From: Treponema sp.
GTDB lineage: Bacteria; Spirochaetota; Spirochaetia; Treponematales; Treponemataceae
Assembly: GCA_024400915.1 (NCBI GenBank)
Contig: JAKSLX010000001.1
Location: 223,407-287,406 of the forward strand
DNA: 64,000 nt
Direction of reading: 5' to 3'
Positions 36,032 to 46,670 of the stretch are shown here, piece after piece. Below the pieces are notes generated by a model that searched no databases, had not been told where the DNA came from, and saw only the letters and a list, made by a program, of their open reading frames with translations. Numbering within the stretch: position 1 is the stretch's first letter; every line of letters starts with the position of its first letter. The translations under genes and the position numbers were made by a program.

Positions 36032-37162
36032 ATGGCAGACGCATTCATAATAAACGGACTGAGGACTTTCATAGGCCTAAAGAACAAGGCATACAAAAAC
36101 ATTCCGGCAGAAGACCTTGCGGCAGAAGTTTTAAAGGCATTGAACCATAAAAACATTGCACAGGGAATAGCACCAGAAATGGTAATAGCAGGAAACTGCA
36201 CAAGCGGAGGCGGAAACCTTGCACGGCTTGCACTCCTCAAGGCAGGACTTGGTGACGACATTCCAGGAATCACAATCGATGCCCAGTGTGCGTCAGGTCT
36301 TGAAAGCATAATGACGGGATACGCCCGAATCAAATCCGGCCTCAATTCCGTGGTGATTTGCGGAGGGGCAGAAAGTGCTTCAACCTGCTGCGTGCGTTCA
36401 TACAACAGAAACCACCCGAACCATGACCCGAGCAAAGAAGACAATTCCTATGTTTCCGCCCAGTTCATTCCGGAAACCTTCAGTGAAAATTCTATGATAA
36501 TGAGCGCAGACGAAACATGCAGAAAGCATGGATTTACATCAGACGATTTAATTTTTTCCGCTGTTGAAAGTCATGAGAAGGCTGCAAAATTAGCGGATGT
36601 AATCAAGTCTCTTGCGCTTCCGGTTTTTGGCCTTGAAAAAGACGAAGGAATAAGAAATTCAATTTCCAAAAAATTCATTGAAAGACTTGCGCCTGTTCTT
36701 CCAGACGGAATAATCAACGCTGCCACCAGCTGCCTTTTCAATGACGGTGCGGCATTTGTTACGGTTGCTGATGAAACTACTGCAAAAAAATCCAGCAGCC
36801 CGGTTTTTAAAATCCGCCATGCAATTACAGTTGGAGGCCCGCGATTTTTAAGTCCTGAAAGCATGATCATTGCAATGGAAAAGCTCATTGAAAAATCCGG
36901 GATCGATGAAAACGAAATCGACAGAATAGATTACAACCAGGCCTTCGCCTGCCTTGATCTTCTGTATAAAAAAAGATTTTCCAAGCCGTCCAATGCTTTC
37001 GGAGGTGCCCTTGCTTACGGCCATCCATACGGAGCGTCCGGTGCCATAGTGGTCCTCCACCTGATGAAAGCCCTTGAACATTTTGACGAGCACTACGGAA
37101 TAGCGGCGGTTCCTGCGGCAGGCGGAATTGCAAGTGCCATTCTTCTTGAGAGGATAAAATGA
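36032..37162 (+). CDS. Thiolase-family acyltransferase of the biotin operon
   Basis: 376-residue thiolase. The nucleophilic Cys is in IDAQCASGLESIMTG and the catalytic His in GGALAYGHPYGASGAI. The CNTSGGG-like CTSGGGNLARLALL segment also fits. A BioY-thiolase-acyl ligase grouping (yhfU/T/S of Bacillus) is known under BirA control, and this operon has the same genes. I infer a role tied to the fatty-acyl precursor of biotin or its salvage; the reaction is not proven. Overlaps the ligase by 4 bp (ATGA). Confidence 0.78.
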   Translation: MADAFIINGLRTFIGLKNKAYKNIPAEDLAAEVLKALNHKNIAQGIAPEMVIAGNCTSGGGNLARLALLKAGLGDDIPGITIDAQCASGLESIMTGYARIKSGLNSVVICGGAESASTCCVRSYNRNHPNHDPSKEDNSYVSAQFIPETFSENSMIMSADETCRKHGFTSDDLIFSAVESHEKAAKLADVIKSLALPVFGLEKDEGIRNSISKKFIERLAPVLPDGIINAATSCLFNDGAAFVTVADETTAKKSSSPVFKIRHAITVGGPRFLSPESMIIAMEKLIEKSGIDENEIDRIDYNQAFACLDLLYKKRFSKPSNAFGGALAYGHPYGASGAIVVLHLMKALEHFDEHYGIAAVPAAGGIASAILLERIK

Positions 37163-38220
37163 AACATCTGCATCTGATTCACCAGGACAAGCCGGAACTT
37201 CAGCTAAAGGAATTTACATCGAACCTTGGTTCATCCATTCCAATCATTGCCCCACGGAAGCTTGACGATTCAATCATTGAAGCCGTGGAAATACCAAAGG
37301 AAGCAGATTTTGCAGTCGCCTCATCAGGAACGACAGGAAAGCCAAAATTATATTTCAGGACAAAAAGAAGCTGGACTGATTTTTTCCCGGAGCAGGATGA
37401 ACTTTTTTCAATCAATTCAAGCTCAAGAATTTTCATCCACGGAAGTCTTGCATTCACCGGCAATCTGAACATTGCCTATGAAGCGGTGGAAGCAGAAGCA
37501 TTCCTTCATTGCGCATCTTCATTCCGCGCCGAAGTCTGGGCAGATGAGATCCTAAAAAACAGAATCGACACCATCTACCTGATTCCAGACAAACTTCTGC
37601 ACCTAGTCCGCCACGGAGGAAAATTTGAAAACATCAGGACAATAATCTGCGGTTCACAGTTCATAAGCGAAAAACTTTTTGAGATGACCCGCTTCTGCTT
37701 TTCCAATGCAAAGATAATTCTCTACTACGGTTCTTCTGAAGTAAATTATGTGTCCTATAATGTGCTGAATGAAAAACCTGCCCACGAAAACTGTGTGGGA
37801 AAAATATTCGATTCCATAAAGGTAAAATTTTCACCAGAAGGAAACATCCTTGTGGACTCTCCTTTTTCCGTCTGCGGAATTTCAGGCTACTATGACACAA
37901 AGGACAAAGGTTATCTGAAAGACGGACTTCTGTATCTTAACGGCCGTTCCGACGACCAGCTGAACATTCTTGGCGAAAAAATAAATGCCTGTGAAATCAA
38001 AAAGCGGCTGCTTCAGGTTTCCAGTATCGAAGAATGTGAAATCAGTGTTGAAGAAAAAAACTCAAAGAAATTTGTTGTGGCTCACATATCAGGAAAAGAT
38101 CTTCCATCATCTCTGCCCAATTCAGTTTTTGACGGAATCTCTCCCGTTTTCATTCCTCAAAAATACATCCATTATGAAAAACTCCCAAGAAATGAAAGCG
38201 GAAAAATATGTTTGGTTTAG
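37159..38220 (+). CDS. Acyl-AMP ligase (ANL family), biotin operon
   Basis: 353 residues, short for the family because the N-terminal acyl-AMP domain is trimmed. The nucleotide loop is ASSGTTGKPKLYF (P-loop Ser/Thr/Gly motif with Lys) and the adenylate-binding YYGSSEVNYVS is the A5 motif. The hinge and C-terminal Lys motif (PRNESGKICL) closes it. Pairs with the thiolase gene in front (4-bp overlap), like yhfT of Bacillus. Presumed substrate is a carboxylic acid of the pimeloyl or fatty-acid type, not proven. It ends the operon. Confidence 0.75.
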   Translation: MKHLHLIHQDKPELQLKEFTSNLGSSIPIIAPRKLDDSIIEAVEIPKEADFAVASSGTTGKPKLYFRTKRSWTDFFPEQDELFSINSSSRIFIHGSLAFTGNLNIAYEAVEAEAFLHCASSFRAEVWADEILKNRIDTIYLIPDKLLHLVRHGGKFENIRTIICGSQFISEKLFEMTRFCFSNAKIILYYGSSEVNYVSYNVLNEKPAHENCVGKIFDSIKVKFSPEGNILVDSPFSVCGISGYYDTKDKGYLKDGLLYLNGRSDDQLNILGEKINACEIKKRLLQVSSIEECEISVEEKNSKKFVVAHISGKDLPSSLPNSVFDGISPVFIPQKYIHYEKLPRNESGKICLV

Positions 38221-38230
38221 GCACAGACAT

Positions 38231-38428
38231 TCATTCCAATGGCACATCCTGTCCATTGATGACAACCTTGTTTCCGCTGCCATTGGAAATATTTATCGTA
38301 ACATTGGAGCCTGCATCCATATCCATTGTCTTACCATTCACAGTGACTGTTGATTTTGAAGACTTCTTTGAATTGCAGCCCGAAAACATAATGACTGACA
38401 GAATTGAAATCAAAAAAAAATTTTTCAT
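38231..38428 (-). CDS. Small lipoprotein
   Basis: 65 residues with a typical lipoprotein signal and lipobox (VIMFSGC, lipidated Cys about 18). The mature part has Ser/Lys followed by Val/Asn/Gly-rich beta segments (VTVNGK ... NVTINISNGSGNKVVINGQDV). GGAG ribosome-binding site precedes the ATG. No family recognised. It lies 16 bp behind recR, so may share its transcript. Confidence 0.6.
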   Translation of the reverse strand: MKNFFLISILSVIMFSGCNSKKSSKSTVTVNGKTMDMDAGSNVTINISNGSGNKVVINGQDVPLE

Positions 38429-38443
38429 AAAATCTCCGGAATA

Positions 38444-39031
38444 CTAGAACTTTGTCCTTCCACGGAAACTTCTTGCCAGTGTAAGGCGGTCGGCATATTC
38501 AAGGTCACCACCAACAGGCAGACCAGAAGCAAGGCGAGTAACTGTAACGCCTGTTTCGGAAAGAATGCGCTGGATATACAGGGCCGTAGTGTCGCCTTCA
38601 ACAGTAGGGTTTGTCGCAAGAATAACTTCCTTTACAGCCCCTTCCTTGACGCGATCCACAAGGGAACTTATGCGGAGCTTATCTGGAGTCATTCCTTCGA
38701 GGGGAGAAATAACGCCACCGAGGACATGAAAAAGCCCGTGGAATTCGTGGCTGCTTTCAATAGTCGCAGCATCCTGGGGCTGTTCAACAACACAGATAAC
38801 GCTGCGGTCACGGGTAACATCAGAACAGATTGGACAAGGATCTTCTTCCGTCCATGCCCCGCAAACGGAACAGGGCTTAATCTTTTCCTGCAGGGTTTTA
38901 ATCTGTTCTGCAAACCTGGACATGAATAAACTGTCTGCCTTTAAAAGACTGTTGGCAATACGGGCTGCAGATTTTTTTCCGATGCCTGGAAGGTGAGAAA
39001 AGCTTTCTGTAAGTTCGTCGAGTGCGTTCAT
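38444..39031 (-). CDS. recR: RecR recombination mediator
   Basis: 195-residue RecFOR pathway protein. The N-terminal helix-hairpin-helix (LPGIGKKSAARIA), the Cys4 zinc finger (CSVCGAWTEEDPCPIC) and the Toprim domain (VIVVEQ-like CVVEQPQDAATIE, then ATNPTVEGDTTALYI) are all present. Length matches the family. Lies in the dnaX-argC-ybaB-recR direction, 19 bp after ybaB. Confidence 0.95.
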   Translation of the reverse strand: MNALDELTESFSHLPGIGKKSAARIANSLLKADSLFMSRFAEQIKTLQEKIKPCSVCGAWTEEDPCPICSDVTRDRSVICVVEQPQDAATIESSHEFHGLFHVLGGVISPLEGMTPDKLRISSLVDRVKEGAVKEVILATNPTVEGDTTALYIQRILSETGVTVTRLASGLPVGGDLEYADRLTLARSFRGRTKF

Positions 39032-39050
39032 CGTAAAATCACCCTATGGA

Positions 39051-39356
39051 TCAAAGCCCTGGGATATTCATTCCACCGAGCATAGGACCAAGTTCAGACT
39101 TCATCTTGTCCTGCATGGCTTCTACTGCGGCGTGATGTGCTGCAAGAATAAGATCCTGAAGCATAGGAACATCGCGGTTATCTACGCAGATCGGATCAAG
39201 CTTGATGTCCACCATTTCAAATTTTCCGTTGACTGTAACATTAACCATATTGCCGCCAGAAGAACCTGTTGCCCTGAGCGCACCAAGTTTTTCCTGAGCT
39301 TCCTTAAGCTGGTTCTGAAGACCGCCAAGATTTTTCATCATATCAAATGGATTCAT
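39051..39356 (-). CDS. ybaB: YbaB/EbfC nucleoid-associated protein
   Basis: 101 residues. The N-terminal coiled coil (MMKNLGGLQNQLKEAQEKLG), then GGNMVNVTVNGKFEMVDIKLDP, is the characteristic YbaB fold that binds DNA as a dimer. It sits between argC and recR, in the place usual for the dnaX-ybaB-recR operon. Confidence 0.93.
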   Translation of the reverse strand: MNPFDMMKNLGGLQNQLKEAQEKLGALRATGSSGGNMVNVTVNGKFEMVDIKLDPICVDNRDVPMLQDLILAAHHAAVEAMQDKMKSELGPMLGGMNIPGL

Positions 39357-39368
39357 ATAATTCCCCTA

Positions 39369-40316
39369 TTAAATCAAGCCTGTTGTTTCATCAATGCCCA
39401 TCATGATGTTTAGGCACTGAACAGCAGCACCTGACGCACCCTTTCCAAGGTTATCAAGTCTTGTTGTAATGCAGATGCGCTCATCATTTCCGTAAACAAA
39501 AACTTCCATCATGTTTGTATTGGCAAGAGTATTGGCTGGAATGAATGGTTCTGTAAGAGTTTCTTCACCCATAAAAGACGGAACCTTTACAAAGTTGCAG
39601 CCTTCATAATGCTTTGCAAACATTTCCCAAACATCCTTTGCCGAAACTTTTTTTGCAAGGAGTCTTGTATGAAGTCCGATCGTAACCGTCATTCCCTGGA
39701 AATAATCGCACACATAAGGATTGAAAACAGGCTCGAATTCAAGGCCCGGAATAAGCTTCATTTCAGGAAGATGCTTATGTGCCTGTGTAAGGGCGTAAAG
39801 TCTTGGAGAATCAAGTTCCACATTGCGGCCTTCCGCTTCATAAAGAGCGATCGCCTTTTTACCTGCCCCAGAATATCCTGAAACCGCATTGGCACAGACT
39901 GGATAATCCTTTGGAAGAATTCCGCTCTTTACAAGTGGATATGCAATGGCATTGAAACCGCTGGCATAGCAGCCAGGATTTGCAACGCGGTTTGAAGTCT
40001 GGATCTTTTCACGGAAGCTTTTGTCCAGTTCCGGGAATCCGTATGCCCATGCAGGATTTACGCGATGTGCTGTTGAAGCATCGATGATTCTTGTCTTTGG
40101 ATTTGTGCAGAGGCTTACGGCTTCGATTGAAGCAGCATCTGGAAGACAAAGGAATGTATAGTCGGAAGCATTGATGCACTTTGCACGCTCGCTGCTGTCC
40201 TTGCGCTTTTCTTCGTCGATTTCGATTATTTCAAGGTCGGATCTTTTTGCAAAGCGTTCAAAAATCTTAAGGCCTGTTGTTCCTTCTTTTCCATCGATAA
40301 ATACTTTTACAGACAT
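39369..40316 (-). CDS. argC: N-acetyl-gamma-glutamyl-phosphate reductase
   Basis: 315 residues, the shorter class of ArgC. It reduces N-acetylglutamyl phosphate in arginine synthesis. NADP-binding starts with KVFIDGKEGTTGLKI; the catalytic Cys lies in RVANPGCYASGFNAI; VSGYSGAGKKAIALYE and TVTIGLHTRLLAK follow. AGGAGT ribosome-binding site. It is unusual that it stands between dnaX and ybaB. No other arginine gene is nearby. Confidence 0.93.
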   Translation of the reverse strand: MSVKVFIDGKEGTTGLKIFERFAKRSDLEIIEIDEEKRKDSSERAKCINASDYTFLCLPDAASIEAVSLCTNPKTRIIDASTAHRVNPAWAYGFPELDKSFREKIQTSNRVANPGCYASGFNAIAYPLVKSGILPKDYPVCANAVSGYSGAGKKAIALYEAEGRNVELDSPRLYALTQAHKHLPEMKLIPGLEFEPVFNPYVCDYFQGMTVTIGLHTRLLAKKVSAKDVWEMFAKHYEGCNFVKVPSFMGEETLTEPFIPANTLANTNMMEVFVYGNDERICITTRLDNLGKGASGAAVQCLNIMMGIDETTGLI

Positions 40317-40341
40317 ATTTTACTCCTATTCTCTTTTTCTA

Positions 40342-42168
<1,827 letters not shown>

Positions 42169-42176
42169 AGGAATAT

Positions 42177-42205
42177 AGAATACACCAAAAACGCCCTTTT
42201 CTCAA
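42177..42205 (-). promoter_or_regulatory. Promoter giving a (nearly) leaderless dnaX transcript
   Basis: On the minus strand, TTGAGA (42205-42200), a 17-bp spacer and TATTCT (42182-42177), with 8 nt to the ATG at 42168. No Shine-Dalgarno sequence lies in those 8 nt (ATATTCCT). Confidence 0.5.
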
Positions 42206-42207
42206 TG

Positions 42208-43968
42208 CTATTTAATCTTGCTCTTAGCCTTTTCCTTCAGTTCGTAGATATAGCGCTTGATTTTCTGAGTGGCCGTCTTTTCAAATTCATCGATTTTTTC
42301 TATTTTACCGATGTGGGAAGACTTGTTTACGCGTGTATTCACAAAGAACTGTATTTCTCCAAGAATTGCTTCCTTATACCAGGCAAGATCGCGGCTTACC
42401 TTCTGAACATTGTTTTCAATTCTGTCCCTAAGGCTACGCTGCTTTGCTTCTTCCTCAAGTTTTTCTTCATCAACCTTGACAAGGGCAACAAGACCGCCAT
42501 CCCCTTCAACAACCAGAGATTCATTTACAAAAGGATTCTGATTAAGGATGAACTCAATATCTTCAGGATAGATGTTCTCACCGCTTGGACCAAGAATCAT
42601 ATTCTTGTTGCGGCCTTTCAGACTAAGGCGGACAAGACCTTTTTTCTTTGCAATCAAACCAAGATCACCTGTCTTAAAGTAACCAGGACCTGCACTGTCT
42701 TCTTCAGTAGTGAAAACCGATTTTGTAAGTTCCGGATCGCGGTAATAGCCCTTCATGATGTTTGGACCTTTAGCAACAACTTCACCTATTTTTGTTTTTG
42801 GATCAGGATTGTTGATTACAAGTTCAACGCCTTCCATGGCAGGACCAACTGTTCCCGGGAATGTGATTTTTGTTCCGCTGCCGGCAAGCAAAGGAGAAGT
42901 TTCCGTAAGCCCGTAACCGATGGCATAAGGGAAATTTGCTTCCTTGAGGAATTTTTCAACCTTTGGATCAACTTTTGCACCGCCGATTCCAAAGAATACA
43001 AGGTGACCACCAAAAGTCTTCTTGAGTTTTTTTCCTGCAGCCCTGTTCAGCATTTTCCTGAAAGGAGCAATTCTATACAGAACATAAAGAATTTTGTTTG
43101 ACTGGAACGTAGGAAGAACCTTGTTCTTGTAGATTTTTTCCATTACAAGGGGAACTGAAAGAACGATTGTAGGCTCAACTTTTTCAAAGGCAGGAAGAAG
43201 AGCACTGACGACAGGAGGCTTTCCAAGATAGTAGACACAGGCGCCGTTCAGAAGCATCATTACAAAGCCAATGGTAAATTCATAGACATGGCTCAATGGA
43301 AGAAATGAAAGGGCACGGTCAATTTTGTTTACACGATGAACGCTCTGGCACTGAACCGATGTCCACACGATGTTCTTGTGAGACAGTTCAACCCCTTTGG
43401 ATCTTCCAGTAGTTCCGCTTGTATAAATTATGCTTGCAGTTGCATCTTCATCAATTTCAACAGGTACAAGAGCCTTCTTTATTTCAGAAGCGTGATGGCG
43501 GACAAAGTGATCAGCTTTTTCATAAGCTTCTTCATCACCTCTGATAAGGGAATAGTCCTCAAGTTTAATGATGGTTTTTGGAAGATTATCTCCAAGACAC
43601 TCTATTTTTTTATAGAGCTTTTCTTCCACAAACATGGCATCAACGCCGCAGTGGGCAAGGATGCTTTCCACTTCCGCAACGGAAAAATCCGGCAAAAGAG
43701 GAACCGCTATCATTCCACGGTTAACGATGGCAAAATATGCAATACCCCATTCAGGACGGCCGGTGCCCAAAATCACTATCTTGGATTCTTTTTTTAAGCC
43801 AATCTGCTCAAGAACATAAGAAAGGGCTTCGCTTTTTTCTTTAACCTGACCATAGGACACAGGGTATTCACCGACAAGAGCAAGGGCAGGCCTGTCGTAG
43901 AATTTTTTTACGGAATTGGCAAGCAAAGCAGGGAAAGTATACAGTTTAAGGTCTTCTATTGTTTCCAT
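42208..43968 (-). CDS. Long-chain acyl-CoA synthetase (AMP-binding)
   Basis: 586-residue ANL-family enzyme. The P-loop SIIYTSGTTGRSKGVELSH, the A5 motif IGYGLTETSPLLAG and the A8 hinge NMILGPSGENIYPEDIE are clear, and the N-terminal part (VSYGQVKEKSEALSYVLEQI) is FadD-like. Final Lys/Arg-rich helices may touch the membrane. It activates fatty acids (endogenous or salvaged) with CoA. Divergent from mnmA with a short shared promoter region. Confidence 0.87.
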   Translation of the reverse strand: METIEDLKLYTFPALLANSVKKFYDRPALALVGEYPVSYGQVKEKSEALSYVLEQIGLKKESKIVILGTGRPEWGIAYFAIVNRGMIAVPLLPDFSVAEVESILAHCGVDAMFVEEKLYKKIECLGDNLPKTIIKLEDYSLIRGDEEAYEKADHFVRHHASEIKKALVPVEIDEDATASIIYTSGTTGRSKGVELSHKNIVWTSVQCQSVHRVNKIDRALSFLPLSHVYEFTIGFVMMLLNGACVYYLGKPPVVSALLPAFEKVEPTIVLSVPLVMEKIYKNKVLPTFQSNKILYVLYRIAPFRKMLNRAAGKKLKKTFGGHLVFFGIGGAKVDPKVEKFLKEANFPYAIGYGLTETSPLLAGSGTKITFPGTVGPAMEGVELVINNPDPKTKIGEVVAKGPNIMKGYYRDPELTKSVFTTEEDSAGPGYFKTGDLGLIAKKKGLVRLSLKGRNKNMILGPSGENIYPEDIEFILNQNPFVNESLVVEGDGGLVALVKVDEEKLEEEAKQRSLRDRIENNVQKVSRDLAWYKEAILGEIQFFVNTRVNKSSHIGKIEKIDEFEKTATQKIKRYIYELKEKAKSKIK

Positions 43969-44018
43969 GAATAATTCTACTTATAACCGAATATATAATA
44001 TTAGTATAACCCAATATG

Positions 44019-44047
44019 TCGATACTTACCAATAAAAATTGTATAAT
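44019..44047 (+). promoter_or_regulatory. Promoter giving a leaderless mnmA transcript
   Basis: TCGATA (44019-44024), a 17-bp spacer and a perfect TATAAT (44042-44047), with 7 nt to the ATG at 44055. Transcription should start on the start codon and no Shine-Dalgarno sequence is visible. This supports 44055, not the earlier ATG at 44016, as the start. Confidence 0.65.
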
Positions 44048-44054
44048 CGTCTTC

Positions 44055-45239
44055 ATGAATTATGTTGAACAGGACTTGCCAAAGGCAGGTGATACAGTTT
44101 TAGTTGGACTTTCAGGTGGAGTTGATTCAACCCTTACAGCCTTCATGCTCAAGAACATGGGATGCAAAGTAATAGGTGTAACCATGAGTCTTTGGGATGG
44201 AACCGTCATAGAAAAAAACAAGGACAGCAACAAAGTAAAAATGAAGGAAGCCTGCTACGGACCTGGTGAAGAAGAAAACATCGAAGAGTGTACTGAATTC
44301 TGTAAGGCAAACGGAATCGAATATCATGTAGTTGATGTAAAGACTGAATACAAGGAAAAGGTTCTTGAGTATTTTAAAAGCGAATATAGAAACGGACGCA
44401 CTCCAAATCCATGCATCATGTGCAACAGAAACATAAAATTCGGAGCCATGCTTGAAGCTATTGATAAACTTGGAATTCATTATGATTACTTCTGCACGGG
44501 ACACTATGCAAAAATCGTCCGCCCAGAAGAAGGAATTTTTGGGACAGACCAACGCCCATTTATGATAAGTGGAGCAACAGACGTTTCAAAGGATCAGACC
44601 TACTTCCTTTACCGCGTGCCATCAGATACCCTTGCAAAGGTAAGGTTCCCGTTGGCAACAAAGACAAAGGCAGAAGTTTTTGAACTTGCAAAGAGCGCAA
44701 ACCTAAAAGCAGCCGACAGGGAAGAAAGCCAGGACTTTGTAGGCGAAGAATACCGCGATGCACTTTTTTCAGACAAGCCTAGCATTCCAGGCGACATCAT
44801 AGACCTTGACGGCCATGTTCTTGGAAAGCACAAGGGAATAGAGCACTACACCATCGGTCAGAGGCGCGGACTTGGAGTTGCCGCAAGCTATCCTGTTTAT
44901 GTCCATTCAATCGATGTGAAGAACAATCTTGTAGTCCTTGCAAAAAATGAAGAGCTCAATTCAAAGGGACTCATTGCAGACGATTTTGTATGGCCTGCAG
45001 GAATTGAACCAAAGGAAGAAGTTGAAACGCTCGTAAAGATTCGTCTTGCTTCCCGTCCTGTTCCATGCAGAATAACAAGATACATCCCTGATGCAGAAGA
45101 CAAAACAGAATACAAGGGACAGCCATGGAAAATCACATTTGAAGAAGAACAGCGTGCAGTAGCTCCTGGACAGTCAGCTGTCCTTTATAAGGATGGAGTA
45201 ATCATAGGCGGTGGAATCATTTCAAAGGTAATCAAATAA
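44055..45239 (+). CDS. mnmA: MnmA/TrmU tRNA 2-thiouridylase, atypical cysteine set
   Basis: 394 residues from the 44055 ATG. The PP-loop VLVGLSGGVDST starts near 15 and FCTGHYAKIV near 147. The NPCIMCNRNIKFG motif has two Cys (C120, C123), where most MnmA have one. The usual catalytic second Cys region (SQ..ICF-type) reads REESQDFVGEEY (about 222-233) with no Cys. C-terminal beta domain with IEHYTIGQRRGLGV is intact. It thiolates U34 of tRNA Lys/Glu/Gln. The Cys pattern suggests the iron-sulfur-dependent branch rather than persulfide relay (inference). Confidence 0.88.
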   Translation: MNYVEQDLPKAGDTVLVGLSGGVDSTLTAFMLKNMGCKVIGVTMSLWDGTVIEKNKDSNKVKMKEACYGPGEEENIEECTEFCKANGIEYHVVDVKTEYKEKVLEYFKSEYRNGRTPNPCIMCNRNIKFGAMLEAIDKLGIHYDYFCTGHYAKIVRPEEGIFGTDQRPFMISGATDVSKDQTYFLYRVPSDTLAKVRFPLATKTKAEVFELAKSANLKAADREESQDFVGEEYRDALFSDKPSIPGDIIDLDGHVLGKHKGIEHYTIGQRRGLGVAASYPVYVHSIDVKNNLVVLAKNEELNSKGLIADDFVWPAGIEPKEEVETLVKIRLASRPVPCRITRYIPDAEDKTEYKGQPWKITFEEEQRAVAPGQSAVLYKDGVIIGGGIISKVIK

Positions 45240-45243
45240 AGCA

Positions 45244-45957
45244 ATGACACTGCAGAAACTTTACAGCTACACAAGGCAGTGCATCCAGCAGTTTGATTTG
45301 ATTGACGAAGGAGACAGAATCCTTGTTGGAATTTCAGGAGGCAAGGATTCCCTTACCCTGCTCTATGCCCTTGCAGGCTTAAGAAAATTTTTCCCAAATA
45401 AATTTGAAATTGTTGCAGCAACGGCAGACTTGGGATTTGGAGAATTTGATCTATCGGAAATACAGAAACTCTGTAACGAGCTTGAAGTTGAATACCACAT
45501 CATAAAGACAGACATTGCACTGATACTGAAGGAAAAAGTTCAGAAGGGATCCTATTGCGCCATGTGTGCAAAACTCCGCAAGGGAGCCATTAACAATTTT
45601 GCAAAGGAAATAGGATGCAACAAGGTTGCCTACGCCCATCATCAGGACGACATGATTGAAACTATGATGCTTTCATTAATCTACGAAGGTCAGTTCTACA
45701 CCTTTGCACCAAAAACCTACTACAAGGAAGCAGACCTTACTGTAATCCGTCCATTGATAAACATACCAGAAAGCGACATAAAGGGATTCAGAAACAAATA
45801 TGAATTGCCCTGCGTAAAAAATCCTTGCCCCCTCGACGGTACTACAAGAAGACAGTACGCAAAAGAACTCATTGCAAAAATCAACAAGGATAATCCTGGC
45901 GTAAAAAAGAAAATGTACAATGCCATCCTAAAAGGAAAAATTTACGAGTGGAATTAA
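45244..45957 (+). CDS. ttcA: TtcA-like PP-loop tRNA thiolation protein
   Basis: 237 residues, compact for the TtcA/TilS superfamily. PP-loop VGISGGKDSLTLL (about 28-40), CxxC in CAMCAKLRKG (about 104-113), VAYAHHQDDMIETMML and the PLDGTTRR segment with a preceding CP suggest an iron-sulfur thiolating enzyme like TtcA (s2C32). Only 4 bp after mnmA, so both tRNA sulfur modifications share a transcript. Distinguishing TtcA from related paralogues would need alignment. Confidence 0.75.
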   Translation: MTLQKLYSYTRQCIQQFDLIDEGDRILVGISGGKDSLTLLYALAGLRKFFPNKFEIVAATADLGFGEFDLSEIQKLCNELEVEYHIIKTDIALILKEKVQKGSYCAMCAKLRKGAINNFAKEIGCNKVAYAHHQDDMIETMMLSLIYEGQFYTFAPKTYYKEADLTVIRPLINIPESDIKGFRNKYELPCVKNPCPLDGTTRRQYAKELIAKINKDNPGVKKKMYNAILKGKIYEWN

Positions 45958-46057
45958 CTCAAGCCCTTATGCCTACCATGGTTCGAAAAAAATGGCAATC
46001 ATTAAAATACCTGATAGAATATAGACATAACATTCAGTATCCACAGAGGGCAGAATC

Positions 46058-46351
46058 ATGTCAAAAATAGAAGAATTCTACACTCAGATTTTTGAAAATC
46101 ATCCTCAGGTTACTGCAATCACAAACTGGGATTTTAACGACGGCGCATGGCTCAACGCACCAAGCGGACTCATAAGAAGGAACGGAACTGTAAAGCCTGC
46201 CTACTACACCTTGAAAAAACTCATAAAGGAAAAGTGGACCACAAAGGGAACTGTCACAACAGATGAAAATGGTTATGCAGAAATCTCTGGTTTCAAAGGC
46301 GAATACATCTGGAGCAGTGGCAACTGTAATGGGAATTTTTCTCTCTCGTAA
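46058..46351 (+). pseudogene. C-terminal remnant of a GH10 endo-1,4-beta-xylanase
   Basis: A 97-residue open frame whose first 65 residues match the end of GH10 xylanases: FYTQIFENHPQVTAITNWDFNDG then WLNAPSGLIRRNGTVKPAYYTLKKLI. The TNWDF and GLIRR(D/N)GTVKPAY patterns are characteristic. The catalytic barrel with both Glu residues is absent, and no matching sequence lies upstream, so it is a truncated leftover. A GAGGGCAG sequence before the ATG may be chance. Indicates this lineage once encoded a xylanase here. Confidence 0.75.
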
Positions 46352-46593
46352 AGAAGAATTTCAGAGGACGCAATTTATGTCTGCTACTTTGGAACCATCA
46401 ACTAAGGCTGGAACGGAAATAATTTTTAAATAATATATAAATAGTTGCCAATTCCAGAAAACTTCCTATATTGTACGTATGGGAAGTTTTTTATTTTTAA
46501 ACTACAGGTTTAATGACTAAACTTCAAAAAAGTTATACAGTTGGATTACACAATATCCAGTAAAGTCGCTGGCCCTAAGAAGCCGAGCGCCGT

Positions 46594-46620
46594 GTCTCAG
46601 AGTTTTTATTTTGCTGAGAC
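46594..46620 (+). promoter_or_regulatory. Hairpin-rich leader before the small protein/XRE pair
   Basis: GTCTCAG (46594-46600) and CTGAGAC (46614-46620) form a 7-bp hairpin with a 13-nt loop, followed by AAAAACC and a second small stem CGCC-gtt-GGCG. A TTAGGAGTG ribosome-binding site leads to the ATG at 46671. May be an attenuator-like or structural leader; the region 46352-46670 holds no other gene. Confidence 0.35.
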
Positions 46621-46670
46621 AAAAACCCCGCGCCGTTGGCGTGTAAATTATCTTTTTGTTAGGAGTGCGT

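Noticed and set aside
42205..43101. A 298-residue plus-strand open frame inside the acyl-CoA synthetase gene
   Set aside because: Antisense shadow of a well-supported ANL-family enzyme; Phe/Cys/Lys-rich with no motif.
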